NCBI RefSeq assembly: GCF_000247995.1
Contig: NZ_BAFE01000003.1
Span: forward strand, 124,001-188,000
DNA length: 64,000 nt
From: Mobilicoccus pelagius NBRC 104925
Lineage (GTDB): Bacteria; Actinomycetota; Actinomycetes; Actinomycetales; Dermatophilaceae
Reading direction: 5' to 3'
Positions 50,982 through 60,294 of the stretch are shown here, in pieces. The notes under the pieces were generated by a model. It searched no databases. It worked only from the letters and a program-made list of their open reading frames with translations, and was not told where the DNA came from. Both the position numbers and the translations under genes were made by a program. How positions within the stretch are numbered: the first letter of the stretch is position 1; each line of letters starts with the position of its first letter.

Positions 50982-52865
50982 TCACAAACGCTGTTCGCGC
51001 ACCTGCGCAATACGCGGGGACTGGCCTTCACGGTCGTAGACGAGGGTGTACGTCACTCGAATGTCGCCACCCGTGCCCGAGGGCCGTCGGTAGGAACGAT
51101 TGAGCACGATGACGTCCGCCTCGTGGCCGCCGTAGGAGACCGCCGGAGTGAACGACTCGACGCGGTTCGTCCAGAACGACGTCCTCGGCTTGCCGGGCTC
51201 GCCACGCGTCGCGCTGACGACCTCCGCCCGAGACAGCGTCCCCTTGTCGTACCAGGACACGCTGGGCGCGAGGAACGCCACGGCGGCCTCGTCACCGAGG
51301 GTGCCGCCCTCGGCCTGGACGAAGTACTCGGAGAGCATCTGCTCGGCGGAACGTTGCCGCGCGACGGCGTCGACCTCCTCGCGCGGCTGCTGCTGGGCCA
51401 CGGTGCGGGGCGGCGGGGTGAACGACGGCACCGTCTCCCGACGTGGTGCCGCCGCCGGGGCCGCAGGTGCCGCAGGTGCGGCGGCGGGCTGCGGAGCGGC
51501 GCCACCGGCCTGCGCGGCCCCTCCACGGGCGTCGCCGGACGGAACCGCGGCGGCCTGGCCGGCAGGGGCGGCGGGACTCGCCCCGCCCGCGGCCGGGGAG
51601 GGCGCAGCCGCCACCGCGGACGCGGTGGGCGAGGCGGACGCCTCTTCGGAGCCTCTGCCGTCGGACAACGTGACCGCGCCGACGACACCGGCGCACACGA
51701 GCGCGACGGCCGCGAGACCGACGAGCAGAGGCGACACGGGCTTGCGCGACGTCTGCGCGGGCTGCGGCGGCACCGGGTACGGCGCGGCGGCGTACTGGGG
51801 CGCGGCATACGGAGCGGCGGCGTACTGCGGCGTGGCGGGGTAGGCGGCGACGTACCCCGGAGGGGCGACCTGGCCCGGCACCCCGGCCCAGGTCGCCGGG
51901 GCCTGACCGGACACGCTGCCCGCCCACCCCGGCCCGGAGACGGCGGGTCCGGCCCAGCGCGACGTCTGCTGGGCCACCTCGGCGTCGACGGGCGGGGCGT
52001 ACGTGAGGTGGCGTTCGGCTGGCGGCGGGTCCGCGATCCGCGCCGCCGGGGGCAGTCCTTCGAGCATCGGCACGAGGGCGCGGAGTCGCGCCTCGATGCG
52101 GCCGGCGGTGCCGCCGCGCGCCTCGGGGTCCTTCGCCACGAGGGTGGCGACGACGTCCCACAGGGCGTCGGGCACACCTGCCGGGCGCCCGGGGATCTCC
52201 TCGAGGTGGGCCCGCAGCGTGGCCATCGCCGAACCGCGGCCGGCGAACGGCGGCACGCCGCAGCACAGTTCGTAGAGCATGACCCCGAGCGAGTACAGGT
52301 CGGCGGCGGGGCCGGGCGCACGCCCCTCGGCGATCTCGGGCGCCATGTACTGCGGCGTACCGAGCATCATCGTCGAGTGCGTCGCGCCGTCGATGAGACG
52401 GGCGATGCCGAAGTCGGTGAGCATCGCCGCCTCCGTCGCCTCGTCGACGAGGACGTTCTCCGGCTTGACGTCGCGGTGGATCACCCCGGCGTCGTGGGCC
52501 GCCTGCAGCGCTCCCGCGATCTGCGCGCCCCACTCGGCGACGCCGGCGGGCACGATGGGTCCCCGCTGCCGCAGCACGTGCCGCAGGTCGGTGCCGTGGA
52601 CGAGCGACATGATCACGGCAAGCGTCGATCCCTCGACGACGAGATCGTGTACCGGGACGACGTGAGGATGCCGCACCGCCTCGAGCAGCGACCGTTCCGC
52701 GACGAACCGGTTGACGAGCCCCGGGTCCGTCGCGAGCTCGCTCCTCAGGACCTTGACGGCCCATTCGTGCCCCTCGAGGTCACGCCCCACCCACACCTGC
52801 CCACAGGCTCCGTGACCCACGAGGGTCTCGAGCACGTAGCGGCTGCCGATCCGTTGCCCATCCAT
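50982..52865 (-). CDS. Ser/Thr protein kinase with extracytoplasmic domain (627 aa)
   Basis: A eukaryotic-type kinase. The glycine loop is V-G-H-G-A-C-G-Q-V (residues 16-24), the lysine Lys38, the catalytic loop H-R-D-V-K-P-E-N (Asp132), the metal-binding D-F-G (Asp151), and the activation segment ends in A-P-E (175-177) with Thr residues before it. A Pro/Ala/Tyr-rich juxtamembrane region (about 290-395) and a single membrane segment follow. The C-terminal extracytoplasmic part (about 500-627) resembles an NTF2/SnoaL-like fold rather than PASTA repeats. ATG 52865 is chosen; ATG 52874 is an equal alternative. The double-FHA exporter gene at 54400 is a probable target (inference). The domain order resembles mycobacterial PknF/PknI-like kinases. 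Confidence 0.88.
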   Translation of the reverse strand: MDGQRIGSRYVLETLVGHGACGQVWVGRDLEGHEWAVKVLRSELATDPGLVNRFVAERSLLEAVRHPHVVPVHDLVVEGSTLAVIMSLVHGTDLRHVLRQRGPIVPAGVAEWGAQIAGALQAAHDAGVIHRDVKPENVLVDEATEAAMLTDFGIARLIDGATHSTMMLGTPQYMAPEIAEGRAPGPAADLYSLGVMLYELCCGVPPFAGRGSAMATLRAHLEEIPGRPAGVPDALWDVVATLVAKDPEARGGTAGRIEARLRALVPMLEGLPPAARIADPPPAERHLTYAPPVDAEVAQQTSRWAGPAVSGPGWAGSVSGQAPATWAGVPGQVAPPGYVAAYPATPQYAAAPYAAPQYAAAPYPVPPQPAQTSRKPVSPLLVGLAAVALVCAGVVGAVTLSDGRGSEEASASPTASAVAAAPSPAAGGASPAAPAGQAAAVPSGDARGGAAQAGGAAPQPAAAPAAPAAPAAAPRRETVPSFTPPPRTVAQQQPREEVDAVARQRSAEQMLSEYFVQAEGGTLGDEAAVAFLAPSVSWYDKGTLSRAEVVSATRGEPGKPRTSFWTNRVESFTPAVSYGGHEADVIVLNRSYRRPSGTGGDIRVTYTLVYDREGQSPRIAQVREQRL

Positions 52866-53195
52866 GTCGCCCATCCCCCGGGTCGTCCGTGTGCGTTCCT
52901 TCGCATCGGCCCCATCGGCTCCGCCGCGCGCAGGTGTAGGGGAAGTGACCCGACCGTCCGACTCGGGCGCGCACGCCGTCGCCGCCCCCCTCGCGCCGGG
53001 GCGTGGTCGTGTGGGCCGTGTGCTCCGCCGTCGGTGGGTCGACACTCGACGCCCCGGGGGCTCCCCCGGCCCATCCGCGCCCCGAACTCCCCTGGACGCG
53101 TGTCGATTCCGACACGCCATCGCCCGGCGTGCTTGCCGGGCGGCCGCGAGCGCCGATGGGAGGATCGACACCCGCTCTCGTCCCCAGGAGTCCGC
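52866..53195. other. Divergent intergenic region, 330 bases
   Basis: Between the kinase (minus) and deacetylase (plus) starts. GGAG precedes ATG 53196. No firm promoter pair was found. Confidence 0.35.
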
Positions 53196-54335
53196 ATGCA
53201 CGACGCCGTCCTCGTCCGGGTGTTGTCGTCGGTCGGCCTCGCCGTCGCTCTCGCCGGCTGCGGCGCCACCGGCCCGGCGACGCAGGATCCGGCCACGACT
53301 CCCGCCGCCGGGAGCTCCGACTCGACCACGCCGGCCCCGCCGGCAGCCCCCCCGACTCCCTCGCCCGCGACACCCACGACGATCTCCTCGACGACGGCGG
53401 TGACGACACCGGCCGCGCCGACGACGACCGGGCCGATCGACCGGGCGGTGCAGGTGCGGGTCCACGCGCCCGTCTACGACTCCCCCGGTGCGCTCGTGCC
53501 GATCATCCCGACGGCCCGCGGCGCGCGGTCGTTCGACGTCTCGGTGGGCGGTCGACGCGGCGAGTGCACAGGCGACACGTGGACCCATGCGACGGGCACC
53601 GCCCAGCAGTGCTGGATCACGATCCCCGAGAAGGGCGGACGCGCGACGATCGACGTGCGCGCGCACCTCACGAACGGCCACGATGCCGTCGGCACCCAGC
53701 CGATCGAGGGCAAGGGTGTCCCCGGCTCCCCCGTCGACGCCGCCACCCGCGACCGGATCCTCCACTGCGGCAACACCAGCGACGACGTGTGGCTCACGTT
53801 CGACGACGGGTTCCTCTCCGATGCGACGATGAACCGCGTCCTCGACACGCTCGAGCGCGAGAACGTCCGTGCCCGGTTCTTCGCCACCGGCCAGTGGTCG
53901 CGCGCCAACCCCGCGATGACGGCCGCCCTCCTGCGTGCCGGGCACCTCGTGGAGAACCACACCGACACCCACGAGTCGCTCAACGCGATCGACGACGCCG
54001 CGCTCCGCCGCCAGATCGACCGCGGCCCCGCGACCGACGCGACCCTCGTCCGACCGGGATTCGGCGCCGGGGCGTTCACCACTCGCGTGTCCGCCGCGGC
54101 CGAGCGCGCCGGCCAGAAGGTCTGCTACTGGGACGTCGACACCCGCGACTGGGCCGGCCCCTCCGCCGAGGAGATCACCGAGCGGGTGCTCAGGGGCGAC
54201 CGGAGCACCCCACCGGCCCGACCGGGCAGCGTCGTCCTCATGCACATGACGGGCAAGCACACCCCGGAGGCGCTGCCGGGTCTCATCCGCGGTCTGCGCG
54301 CGAAGGGGCTCACCCTCCCGGCGCTGCATTCCTGA
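53196..54335 (+). CDS. Polysaccharide deacetylase lipoprotein (CE4-like)
   Basis: A 379-residue exported lipoprotein. Its signal peptide ends in A-L-A-G-C-G (lipobox, Cys near residue 25). A Pro/Thr-rich linker (about 28-85) and a beta domain (about 90-185) precede the NodB domain. The catalytic motifs are T-F-D-D-G (base and metal Asp), H-T-D-T-H (metal His pair), R-P-G-F-G-A, the D-V-D-T-R-D-W strand, and L-M-H-M-T-G with the catalytic His. The family removes N-acetyl groups from peptidoglycan or related polymers. GGAG lies 8 bases before ATG 53196. The beta domain before the catalytic one resembles an Ig-like module. It is encoded divergently to the kinase. Confidence 0.9.
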   Translation: MHDAVLVRVLSSVGLAVALAGCGATGPATQDPATTPAAGSSDSTTPAPPAAPPTPSPATPTTISSTTAVTTPAAPTTTGPIDRAVQVRVHAPVYDSPGALVPIIPTARGARSFDVSVGGRRGECTGDTWTHATGTAQQCWITIPEKGGRATIDVRAHLTNGHDAVGTQPIEGKGVPGSPVDAATRDRILHCGNTSDDVWLTFDDGFLSDATMNRVLDTLERENVRARFFATGQWSRANPAMTAALLRAGHLVENHTDTHESLNAIDDAALRRQIDRGPATDATLVRPGFGAGAFTTRVSAAAERAGQKVCYWDVDTRDWAGPSAEEITERVLRGDRSTPPARPGSVVLMHMTGKHTPEALPGLIRGLRAKGLTLPALHS

Positions 54336-54399
54336 GACCGAACCCGGGCCGGAGACCCCGACCCCCTACCGAGTGACGCGACGCCGCCGATGGGAGGGC

Positions 54400-56850
54400 A
54401 TGTCAACAACCTCGACGGCCGACGTCGCCCGGGGAGGCGCCGCCCTGGACCTCGTCTGGGGGCCCCACCGGTGGAGCCTCGAACCCGGCCGCGCCCACGT
54501 CGTGGGCCGCGATCCCTCCGCCGATCTCCACCTCGACCACCCCGAGGTCTCCCGACGTCACGCCGTCGTCGTCCACGGCGACACCGGCTGGGTCCTGCGC
54601 GACACCGGATCGCTCAACGGGACGCACGTCGACGGCGTGCGCCTCGCGGAGATCCCCCTCGTCCCGGGCCGATCGGTGCGCCTCGGGACCTCGCCGCAGG
54701 CCCCCGTGCTCCAGGTGGGCACCGTCCCCGCCCCGACTCCGGCGGCGCCGATCGCCGCACCCGGTCTCGCCTCTCCCGCCGCACCCGCGACCGCCGCCGT
54801 CCCTGCCGTCCCGTCCGCCGCGGAGACTCCTGCTGTCGGGGCCCCCGCCGTCGTCGGCCCACCCGTCGAGCTGCACGAGGTCGGCATGCAGGCGCCGTGG
54901 AGCCCCGTCGAGGACGGCAGCATCGCCGTCGCCCGACGCAGCACGCCCACGACGGTGACGCTCGGCCGAGACCGCTCGAACACGATCGTCGTCGACGACC
55001 TCCTCGTCTCCCGGCACCACCTGCGGGCGACCCCTCGGGGCGTCGGCTTCTGGATCGAGGACCTCGGCAGCGTCAACGGCACGTACATCGACGGGGCGCG
55101 CATCACCGCGGCGCTCCTCACCCCCGGCAGCCTCCTCACCGTGGGCCACCACGAGTTCCGCATCCACGGCGACTCCCTGCTCATGGTCGAGGCCGACACC
55201 CGCGTCAGCTTCGTCGCCGACCACCTCTCCTACCAGTTGCCCTCGGGCAAGGTCCTCCTCGGTGACGTGAGCTTCGATCTGCCCGACTCGAGCCTCCTCG
55301 CCGTCATCGGCCCCTCCGGTGCCGGCAAGTCGACGCTCCTCAATGCCCTCACCGGCGCGCGTCCGGCCACCCGCGGCAGCGTGACGTTCGACGGCCGCGA
55401 CCTCTACGCGAACTACGCCGAGCTCCGCGACCGGATCGGCGTCGTGCCCCAGGACGACGTCGTCCACACCCAGCTCACGGTGCGTCAGGCCCTCGAGTAC
55501 GCCTCGCTCCTGCGGTTTCCCGTGGATCTCGACACGGCGACCCGCCGGGCGCGCATCGACGAGGTCGTCGACGAGCTCGGGCTCCGCGCCCACGTGGACA
55601 CACGCGTCGACGCTCTGTCGGGCGGTCAGCGCAAGCGCACCTCCGTCGCCCTCGAGCTCCTCACCCGCCCCTCCCTCCTCTTCCTCGACGAGCCGACCTC
55701 CGGCCTCGACCCCGGCCTCGACAAGTCGGTGATGACGACGCTGCGGACCCTCGCCGACGACGGCCGGACCGTCGTCGTCATCACCCACAGCGTCGCCAAC
55801 CTGGGCATGTGCGACCGCGTGCTCCTCCTCGCGCCCGGCGGGTACATCGCGTTCTTCGGACGGCCCGAGGAGGTCCTGCCCTACTTCGGCCTCGACGACT
55901 ACTCCGACGTCTTCGCCCAGGTCTCCGCCGACCCGCTGGGGTGCGCCAACCGTTACGCCCACCACGCGGCGACGACGCGGACGGCCGCCGCCCCCACCCC
56001 GGTGACGACCCTCGTGCCGTCGAGGCCCCCGCGACGACAGCCCGTCCTGCGACAGACCGTCACCCTCGTCCGTCGCCATCTCCAGGTCCTCGCGGCGGAC
56101 CGCTCCTACGCCGTCTTCACCGCGCTGCTGCCCATCGTGCTCGCCGCGCTCGTCGCCGCCGTGCCCGGGAAGGCCGGGTTCACCCGACCCCGACCACCGG
56201 ACCTCGGCGAGCCCGCCCAGCTGCTCGTCGTCCTCATGGTGGGAGCCGCGTTCATGGGGATGTCGGCGAGCGCCCGAGACCTCGTCGGCGAGCGCCCGAT
56301 CCTTCGACGGGAGAAGGCCGTGGGCCTTTCCACCGTCGCCTACCTCGTCGCCAAGCTGGTCGTGTTCGCGCTGCTCACGGCGCTGCAGTCGGCCGTGCTC
56401 GTCACCCTCGTGCTCCTCGTCAAGGACGCCCCCGACATCGGCGCAGTCACCGGCTCGGGGCGGATCGAGCTGTACGCGGCGGTCGCCCTCACCGCGTTCG
56501 CGTCCGCCGTCCTCGGCATGGTGATCTCCGCCGTCGTGGGGACGGGCGAACAGGTCATGCCGCTGCTCGTCGTCGCGATCATGGCGCAGCTCGTCCTCTG
56601 CGGCGGACTCATCCCCGTCGTCGGACGCGCCGTGCTCGAACAGCTCGCGTGGATCGCGCCCAGCCGCTGGGGGTACGCGGCAGGAGCGTCCACGGTCGAC
56701 CTCCTCGGCCGATCCCCCGGCCGCGACGACGACCCGCTGTGGCACCACACGCCCGAGGCGTGGTGGCTCGACATGGGGATGCTCGGCGTCATCGCCCTCG
56801 TCGCGGCGACGCTCGTCGCCCTCCGCCTCTCCCGGGAGGCCCGTCCGTGA
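54400..56850 (+). CDS. Double-FHA ABC exporter fusion, Rv1747-like (816 aa)
   Basis: A half-transporter with two cytoplasmic FHA domains. FHA1 (about 20-100) has V-G-R-D-P-S-A-D and S-R-R-H-A, FHA2 (about 185-262) has L-G-R-D-R-S-N and S-R-H-H-L; both hold the Arg and Ser/His residues that bind phosphothreonine. The ATPase follows: Walker A G-P-S-G-A-G-K-S-T (about 304-312), signature L-S-G-G-Q (406-410), Walker B L-L-F-L-D-E-P. The ABC-2 permease with six membrane segments ends it. This architecture equals mycobacterial Rv1747, which exports lipid-linked glycans and is regulated by PknF. ATG 54400 has an unusually close GGGAGGG; GTG 54373 is an alternative. The next gene overlaps by GTGA. 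Confidence 0.9.
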   Translation: MSTTSTADVARGGAALDLVWGPHRWSLEPGRAHVVGRDPSADLHLDHPEVSRRHAVVVHGDTGWVLRDTGSLNGTHVDGVRLAEIPLVPGRSVRLGTSPQAPVLQVGTVPAPTPAAPIAAPGLASPAAPATAAVPAVPSAAETPAVGAPAVVGPPVELHEVGMQAPWSPVEDGSIAVARRSTPTTVTLGRDRSNTIVVDDLLVSRHHLRATPRGVGFWIEDLGSVNGTYIDGARITAALLTPGSLLTVGHHEFRIHGDSLLMVEADTRVSFVADHLSYQLPSGKVLLGDVSFDLPDSSLLAVIGPSGAGKSTLLNALTGARPATRGSVTFDGRDLYANYAELRDRIGVVPQDDVVHTQLTVRQALEYASLLRFPVDLDTATRRARIDEVVDELGLRAHVDTRVDALSGGQRKRTSVALELLTRPSLLFLDEPTSGLDPGLDKSVMTTLRTLADDGRTVVVITHSVANLGMCDRVLLLAPGGYIAFFGRPEEVLPYFGLDDYSDVFAQVSADPLGCANRYAHHAATTRTAAAPTPVTTLVPSRPPRRQPVLRQTVTLVRRHLQVLAADRSYAVFTALLPIVLAALVAAVPGKAGFTRPRPPDLGEPAQLLVVLMVGAAFMGMSASARDLVGERPILRREKAVGLSTVAYLVAKLVVFALLTALQSAVLVTLVLLVKDAPDIGAVTGSGRIELYAAVALTAFASAVLGMVISAVVGTGEQVMPLLVVAIMAQLVLCGGLIPVVGRAVLEQLAWIAPSRWGYAAGASTVDLLGRSPGRDDDPLWHHTPEAWWLDMGMLGVIALVAATLVALRLSREARP

Positions 56851-57857
56851 GCGGGATCCGACCGACCTGGGTCGCCGGAGCGGCCGCCGGTCTCCTCGCC
56901 CTGGGGGTCGTGGGCGGTATCGCGACGCGATCCGACACGTCGGAGGACGCTCCCACCACGGCTTCGGTCGCGACCCCGACGACGACACCGCGGGAGGATG
57001 ATCCGACGATGGACACGATGCCCACGACCCCCGCCCCCGACGCAGCCCGCGGCTCCGGCTTGTCCGCCACACTCCGGGGGTCGTCGGCCACACCGCTCGC
57101 GCCGACGGCCTCCCCCGTCACCCCCGCGAGGAGCGACCGGGCCACGACCGCGGACCTTCACGCGGCCTACACCCGCGACCTCGGCGACCTCGCCGAGAGG
57201 TCCGGGGTCGCGATCGTGCCCGTGGGAGGCGCCGACGCCGTCCGGCTCGGCACCGTCACCGAGGACGTCGCCTGGTCGACGATCAAGGTGCCCGTCGTTC
57301 TCGCCGCGGAGCGGGAATCGGGATGGCCCGCCGTGCAGGAGCGGGCCCATGGTGCGATCACCGTCTCCGACAACGACGACGCCGCCGCCCTGTGGGCCGG
57401 CCTCGGCGAGGGCCGCACCGCGGCGGCCAAGGTCGAGGCCGTCCTCGCCGACGTCGGCGACACCACCCGCGTCAACCCGGAGGTGACGCGCGCCGGCTTC
57501 TCCCCCTTCGGTCAGACGCGCTGGTCGACGACCTCGCAGGCGACGACGATGGCGCGACTGCGGTGCCGCTCCGACGCGAACCGCGCCCTCGACCTCATGA
57601 CCCGGGTCGTCCCCGCGCAACGATGGGGGCTCGGCCGGGCGCCTGGCGCCCCCGTCAAGGGCGGGTGGGGGCCGCTCCCCGGCGGTGGTTACCTCGTCCG
57701 CCAGATGGCGGTGATCCCCACCTCGGGAGGGGAGGCCGGCATCGCCGTCATCGTTCGTCACCCCGGCGGGTTCGAGTCCGGCACGAAGGATCTCGACCGC
57801 ATCGCCCGGTGGCTCGACGCGCACGGCGCGGACCTCCCCGGGGGTCACTGCGCCTGA
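56847..57857 (+). CDS. Secreted serine hydrolase, beta-lactamase/PBP-like (336 aa)
   Basis: A membrane-anchored or secreted protein of the class A beta-lactamase-like superfamily. An N-terminal hydrophobic segment (about residues 8-25) and a Thr/Pro-rich linker (about 30-95) precede the catalytic domain. Its motifs are S-T-I-K (S-x-x-K nucleophile), V-S-D-N (SxN-like), and a K-G-G-W-G segment in place of K-T-G. The replacement of K-T-G and weak similarity to true beta-lactamases suggest a peptidoglycan hydrolase or D,D-peptidase role rather than drug resistance. GTG 56847 overlaps the exporter's stop, so both are likely translated together. Substrate unknown. Confidence 0.75.
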   Translation: MSGIRPTWVAGAAAGLLALGVVGGIATRSDTSEDAPTTASVATPTTTPREDDPTMDTMPTTPAPDAARGSGLSATLRGSSATPLAPTASPVTPARSDRATTADLHAAYTRDLGDLAERSGVAIVPVGGADAVRLGTVTEDVAWSTIKVPVVLAAERESGWPAVQERAHGAITVSDNDDAAALWAGLGEGRTAAAKVEAVLADVGDTTRVNPEVTRAGFSPFGQTRWSTTSQATTMARLRCRSDANRALDLMTRVVPAQRWGLGRAPGAPVKGGWGPLPGGGYLVRQMAVIPTSGGEAGIAVIVRHPGGFESGTKDLDRIARWLDAHGADLPGGHCA

Positions 57858-58094
57858 GTGCGCCCCCGCGCGGGACGCGCCGGTCACGTCGTCGGCGCGC
57901 TGCCTGCGCCCGCGCTGCCCCGCACCTTTCACGACCGTCCGTCTCCGACGCGTCGAGACTCCTCACCCGTGCGCCCTTCCCGCCGAATGGGACTGCGGCG
58001 GACCACGCACCCGTCGCTCGACCCCGCACGCGTCTTCCGGATCGTCCGCGACGACCGCGGGCCACTCCGCCCCAGACGGACGAGAAGGAACGAC

Positions 58095-60278
58095 ATGTCT
58101 CACTGCACCGCGTGCGGACACGAACGACGACCCGCCGCGAAGTTCTGCACCCACTGCGGGCAACGGCTCGCACCCGAACCGTCCCTCGACGACGTCGTCC
58201 GACCCGTCGACGACCAGGCCGACGCCGCCGCTCAGGCCGCTCGGACCGCCCCCGAGGCCGCCACCACTCGTCTCGAGCCCGCCGTCACCGTCGCGGCCGA
58301 CGGCAGCCAGATCGACGGCGGATGGGTCGATGGCGGAGTGGTCGACGGGGGCGGCGCGACGGCCGTCCCCTCGGCCGAGTCGCCCTACGACGAGGCACCC
58401 ACGACCGACGCCCCCGCGGACGTGACGTGGGCGTCCGGGCCCCTCGCACCGGAGGAGCACGGACGCGAGGAGCACGGACGCGAGGAGCACGGACGCGAGG
58501 AGCACGGACGCGAGGGACACGGGTTCGAGCCCGAGTTCGAGAACGATGCCGCGCCCGAGTCGTGGGACGTGCGCCCCGATGACGAGTCCATCGACGGCGC
58601 AGAACGGTTCCCCGCCGAGCCCGCCGAGCCCGTCGACCTCGGCGCACCGGAGGCCCCCGGGGCCACGAGCGACATCACTGCGCCGTTCGCCTCTCCGGCG
58701 GTCGCGGGGTCCGTCCCTCAGCCCGGCACGACGCCCACTCCCCCGCCGTATCCCCCGGTCGGCTCCGCACCGCGGCCGCAGTACGACCCCGCCGCACTCG
58801 GCGCCGCAGCGGGTGCGGCACGTGCCCGTCTCGCCGGATCGGTCCGACAGCTCCCGCTCCCCGAGGCGCAGATCACCCGCGCCGTGCGCGACGGCGCCCT
58901 CCTCGCCGCAGGGTCCTGGCTCGTGTGCGTGCTCGTGATCGCCCTCTTCGACGTCCTCCGTGAGGGGAACGTCGCCCCGATGATGTGGTTCCGGGGCGGC
59001 ATCCTGCTGCTCGCGCTCGCCCTGCGTGGCGCGGTGAGCGTCGACGGCGACACCTCGTTCCTCCCCCGCGACCTGCGGCGGCTCCTCGACCTCGACGACC
59101 TCGACGTCGCGGTGTCCTCGTCGTTCATGCCGCTCGGTCTCACCGCTCTCGTCCTCGGCGGCGCCTATCTCCTCGCGAGGCGCGCCGACGCCGGCTCGAG
59201 GTCGACGACCACCCGCGACCGGGCGCTGCGCGCCCTCATCACCGGCGTCACCAGCGCCGTGATCGTCACGGTTCTCTGCCTCGTGCTCGAACTCGTCGTC
59301 GGTTCCGCGACGGTCCACGCGCGGGCCGTGCCGACGTTTCTCGGCACCCTCGCGCTCGTGGCCCTCGCGTCGTTCGTCGGCCTGGGCGCCCACGCGAGCG
59401 CCGTCGCGAGGCTCCCCCGCAGCTGGGCCGGTGACATCCGCACGGGCGGCGAGTTCGTCCTCGCCGTGCTCACTGCGGCGATACTCGTCGCTGTCGGGTT
59501 CGTCGTCTACGCCGTCGCGACGAACGACGGTGGCGGCTCGCCCATCGACCGGCCCGAGTGGCAGGCGATCGACCGGTTCACGCCGTTCGACGCGGCCACG
59601 AGCGTGCTCGCCCTCGTCGTCGTGGCGCTCGTCTTCGTACCCACGCTCCTCGTCGTCCTGGGCGGCGTCATCATCGGCGTGTCCATGACCGCGACGCTCG
59701 GTGTCTCGGGGGCGCTTCGCGACGACTCCCCGCTGCCCGGAGATGCCGACCACTGGTCGCAGAGCATCGGCGTCCTCGAGGGCAGCGTCCCGGGGAAGTA
59801 CCTCGCCGCCGCCCTCGCGATCTGCATCGTCGTCGCGCTGCTCGTCGGTCTGCGTGCCGTCCTCCGTCATCCCACCGTGGGCACCCCGCGCATCTGGCAG
59901 CCGGCGCTCGTCGCGGCCCTCGGGTGGGCGGTGCTCGCCTGGCTCACCGCCTACCGCCTGAACGGCACCGACAACGTCGAGGACGCCACCGGTGGCGCCT
60001 CCGCCGTCCTCGGTCTCAACGCCCTCGGAGCCGCCGCCGCGGCCGCCGTCTGGGTGGCGTTCGGCGTGTTCGTCGCCCACTACCTCGCCGGCACGCTCGC
60101 CTTTTCGGCACCGTCGGTGCTCGCCGTCCTCGGCGGCAAGCGCATGGACCCGACGTGGCAGGTCGTCCTCGCCGACGCCCTCCTGCGCCGCGGCCAGGTC
60201 CCGCCCCGTCACCTCACCGCGGTCGCCGACGGACTGCGCGCAGGCACCATCCCCCCGCCCGGTACCCCCGCAGTCTGA
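58095..60278 (+). CDS. Zinc-ribbon polytopic membrane protein with EEHGR repeats (727 aa)
   Basis: The start M-S-H-C-T-A-C-G-H and F-C-T-H-C-G-Q-R form a zinc ribbon (residues 4-24). A long acidic, disordered stretch (about 30-260) holds four perfect E-E-H-G-R repeats (residues about 120-139). The rest (about 265-690) has about ten hydrophobic segments and G-D-A-D-H-W-S-Q between them. No transporter or enzyme motif is recognised. ATG 58095 has AAGGA 5 bases upstream; the frame is open farther upstream but unlike coding. It is followed 16 bases on by another zinc-ribbon gene. Zinc-ribbon plus membrane domains suggest a regulatory or assembly role, but nothing further can be said. Confidence 0.7.
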   Translation: MSHCTACGHERRPAAKFCTHCGQRLAPEPSLDDVVRPVDDQADAAAQAARTAPEAATTRLEPAVTVAADGSQIDGGWVDGGVVDGGGATAVPSAESPYDEAPTTDAPADVTWASGPLAPEEHGREEHGREEHGREEHGREGHGFEPEFENDAAPESWDVRPDDESIDGAERFPAEPAEPVDLGAPEAPGATSDITAPFASPAVAGSVPQPGTTPTPPPYPPVGSAPRPQYDPAALGAAAGAARARLAGSVRQLPLPEAQITRAVRDGALLAAGSWLVCVLVIALFDVLREGNVAPMMWFRGGILLLALALRGAVSVDGDTSFLPRDLRRLLDLDDLDVAVSSSFMPLGLTALVLGGAYLLARRADAGSRSTTTRDRALRALITGVTSAVIVTVLCLVLELVVGSATVHARAVPTFLGTLALVALASFVGLGAHASAVARLPRSWAGDIRTGGEFVLAVLTAAILVAVGFVVYAVATNDGGGSPIDRPEWQAIDRFTPFDAATSVLALVVVALVFVPTLLVVLGGVIIGVSMTATLGVSGALRDDSPLPGDADHWSQSIGVLEGSVPGKYLAAALAICIVVALLVGLRAVLRHPTVGTPRIWQPALVAALGWAVLAWLTAYRLNGTDNVEDATGGASAVLGLNALGAAAAAAVWVAFGVFVAHYLAGTLAFSAPSVLAVLGGKRMDPTWQVVLADALLRRGQVPPRHLTAVADGLRAGTIPPPGTPAV
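58452..58511 (+). repeat. Four perfect 15-base tandem repeats
   Basis: GAGGAGCACGGACGC is repeated four times exactly; a fifth copy is degenerate (E-G-H-G-F). Repeat number can vary without frame shift. Confidence 0.9.
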
Positions 60279-60294
60279 GCTCCCGAGGAGAACC

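Noticed and set aside
50763-54335. 1190-residue plus-strand open frame
   Set aside because: Only its 3' end (from 53196) is real, the deacetylase. The rest is opposite the kinase.
54403-57093. 896-residue minus-strand frame opposite the exporter
   Set aside because: Low-complexity acidic/Gly repeats and no domains, while the plus strand has FHA and ABC motifs.
56847-57857. Beta-lactamase resistance gene
   Set aside because: S-x-x-K and SDN motifs are present, but the K-T-G motif is replaced and the context is wall remodelling, so a drug-resistance role is not supported.
58452-58511. CRISPR-like repeat
   Set aside because: The repeats are contiguous, 15 bases long and in frame with a protein; there are no spacers.
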